From the NCBI RefSeq assembly GCF_014280235.1, contig NZ_CP047940.1, positions 1,302,001 to 1,366,000 on the forward strand: a stretch of 64,000 nucleotides of DNA, given 5' to 3'. A model generated the notes under the pieces. The model was not told the DNA's origin. It saw nothing but the letters and a program-made list of their open reading frames with translations, and searched no databases. Position numbers and translations under genes: made by a program. The DNA comes from Cyanobium sp. NS01 (GTDB lineage: Bacteria > Cyanobacteriota > Cyanobacteriia > PCC-6307 > Cyanobiaceae). Every line of letters begins with the position of its first letter. Positions within the stretch are counted from its first letter, which is position 1. This document shows, piece after piece, positions 62,162-64,000 of the stretch.

Positions 62162-62564
62162 GGGCTGTGGGCAGGTCGGGCTGCAGGTGCAGGAACTCCT
62201 CGAGGCGCACCAGCTTCACGGTCTGCACCACCCGTGCATTGCCCACCACCAGGAACTGCTGCTTGTCGGTGTTGCACTGTTTGGCGAGCTGCACCAGGGC
62301 GCCGAGTCCTGAGGAATCGATGAAGTCGATGCTGCTCAGATCAACCACCAGGGGCTGGCCCGGGCTGCGGTGCTCGGCGATGAACGTGCCGAATTGCTTG
62401 TCGGAATAGGCATCCAGCTGGCCCGTGAAACGGAACAACTGACAGCGGGCCTGCTGCTCAAAGCCGCCGCGAAGAGACACCGTGAGACGCTGCAGGTCGG
62501 TGATAGCACTGCCCCCAAGACGTGACTGCGGGGAGTGTAGAGAGGTCCACCGCTCTTGCAGCAA
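62142..62564 (-). CDS. STAS-domain anti-sigma factor antagonist
   Basis: The frame gives up to 140 aa from TTG 62564; GTG 62480 (VSLRGGFEQQARCQLFRF) would give 112 aa and suits the domain better. The STAS core is FTGQLDAYSDKQFGTFIAEH, VVDLSSIDFIDSSGLGALVQ and QFLVVGNARVVQTVKL. The D-S-S-G-L-G contains the Ser phosphorylated in SpoIIAA-like proteins, so it likely acts in a partner-switching or slr1859-type pathway. Its partner kinase is not in the window. Confidence 0.85.
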   Translation of the reverse strand: MLQERWTSLHSPQSRLGGSAITDLQRLTVSLRGGFEQQARCQLFRFTGQLDAYSDKQFGTFIAEHRSPGQPLVVDLSSIDFIDSSGLGALVQLAKQCNTDKQQFLVVGNARVVQTVKLVRLEEFLHLQPDLPTALERLAP

Positions 62565-62595
62565 GCCACAACAAAAGTGCGCCTGGGCTGGGGCT

Positions 62596-63735
<1,140 letters not shown>

Positions 63736-63899
63736 GGCCTCGGGCAGAGCGGTGTCGAGAAGGGCGGTGTCGGGCACGGGCTGGCGGACGGAGGGTGGCG
63801 GGAAGCAACGGGCGCAGCGGAAGCGTTCTCCCTGCATCGATCATGCCCTGGGTCACCACCGCCGCCGGTGTGCATGGGCACTTCAGGGCTCAGCGGGGC

Positions 63900-64000
63900 T
63901 CAGCCCGGTGCCAGGGCCTCCTGCAGGGCCTCGAGGCTGCGCCAGGCGGCGCCGTCGGCCAGCGCCCGCCGGGCCGGTTCACAGCCCGCTGCCGGGGTCT
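63900..64000 (-). CDS. trpD: C-terminal end of a probable TrpD (anthranilate phosphoribosyltransferase), partial
   Basis: The last 33 codons before TGA 63900-63902 read CEPARRALADGAAWRSLEAL, QEALAPG. This matches the usual closing helix of TrpD in these bacteria (A-x-x-x-L-x-S-G-A-A-W-x-x-L-E-x-L). TrpD is a common neighbour of carA in picocyanobacteria. The fragment is too short for certainty. Confidence 0.5.
   Translation of the reverse strand, partial: TPAAGCEPARRALADGAAWRSLEALQEALAPG

Overview
The window looks like chromosomal DNA of a high-GC picocyanobacterium of the Cyanobium/Synechococcus type. The signs are a PAM68 photosystem II assembly protein, DUF1816 and DUF3122 proteins (families centred on cyanobacteria), a lumenal pentapeptide-repeat protein, a perfect match to the cyanobacterial LexA box, and housekeeping genes (dnaE, dnaG, gatA, carA, rpsO, ruvA, pstS) of cyanobacterial character. 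The assignment rests on recognising protein families by eye; no search was run.

Layout. (1) 0-21 kb, mostly core genes: YraN, a lumenal pentapeptide protein, an E. coli GapA-like GAPDH, a three-gene succinate dehydrogenase operon (sdhC-sdhA-sdhB), an SOS-controlled umuD-umuC pair, a cobalamin riboswitch followed by the cobalt importer cbiM-cbiN-cbiQ-cbiO, pstS, an ICMT-like methyltransferase, a rhodanese, secreted proteins of unknown function and a Zn/Cd-type P1B ATPase. (2) 21-30 kb, an accessory array in which toxin-antitoxin (TA) modules (HicAB, MNT/HEPN, DUF433/DUF5615 twice, addiction module/ParE twice, BrnTA) alternate with six decayed copies of one HNH-HIT fusion gene. It ends with an EVE-like/HNH nuclease. 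(3) 30-41.5 kb, a type I restriction-modification operon on the minus strand, hsdM-hsdS-(PHP/SMC-like ATPase)-hsdR-(YgjP-type metallopeptidase)-(GIY-YIG nuclease). Its hsdM is split by a 1259-bp ISAs1-type element with a 10-bp target duplication. (4) 41.6-46 kb, a second array, in which 3' pieces of a DUF3427 helicase gene are each followed by a TA module or TA debris (DUF433/DUF5615 twice, antitoxin/Doc, nucleotidyltransferase pieces). (5) 46-64 kb, core genes again: an AI-2E family permease, dnaG, two transporters, a lipoprotein, ruvA, rpsO, PAM68, dnaE, gatA, DUF1816, an RlmB-type methyltransferase with long tails, mini-RNase III, a STAS protein, carA and probably the end of trpD.

The accessory block from 21 to 46 kb is the interesting part. 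Two different nuclease/helicase genes appear to have served as repeated joints between TA modules, giving cassette-like arrays that are now largely decayed. A 24-25 nt micro-insertion with nearly the same sequence sits at Phe-Gly codons in three unrelated reading frames, and two paralogous empty sites lie in the same window. The restriction operon carries a PHP-SMC-like ATPase between hsdS and hsdR, and removing the IS would restore the hsdM frame exactly. No tRNA, rRNA or CRISPR array was recognised.
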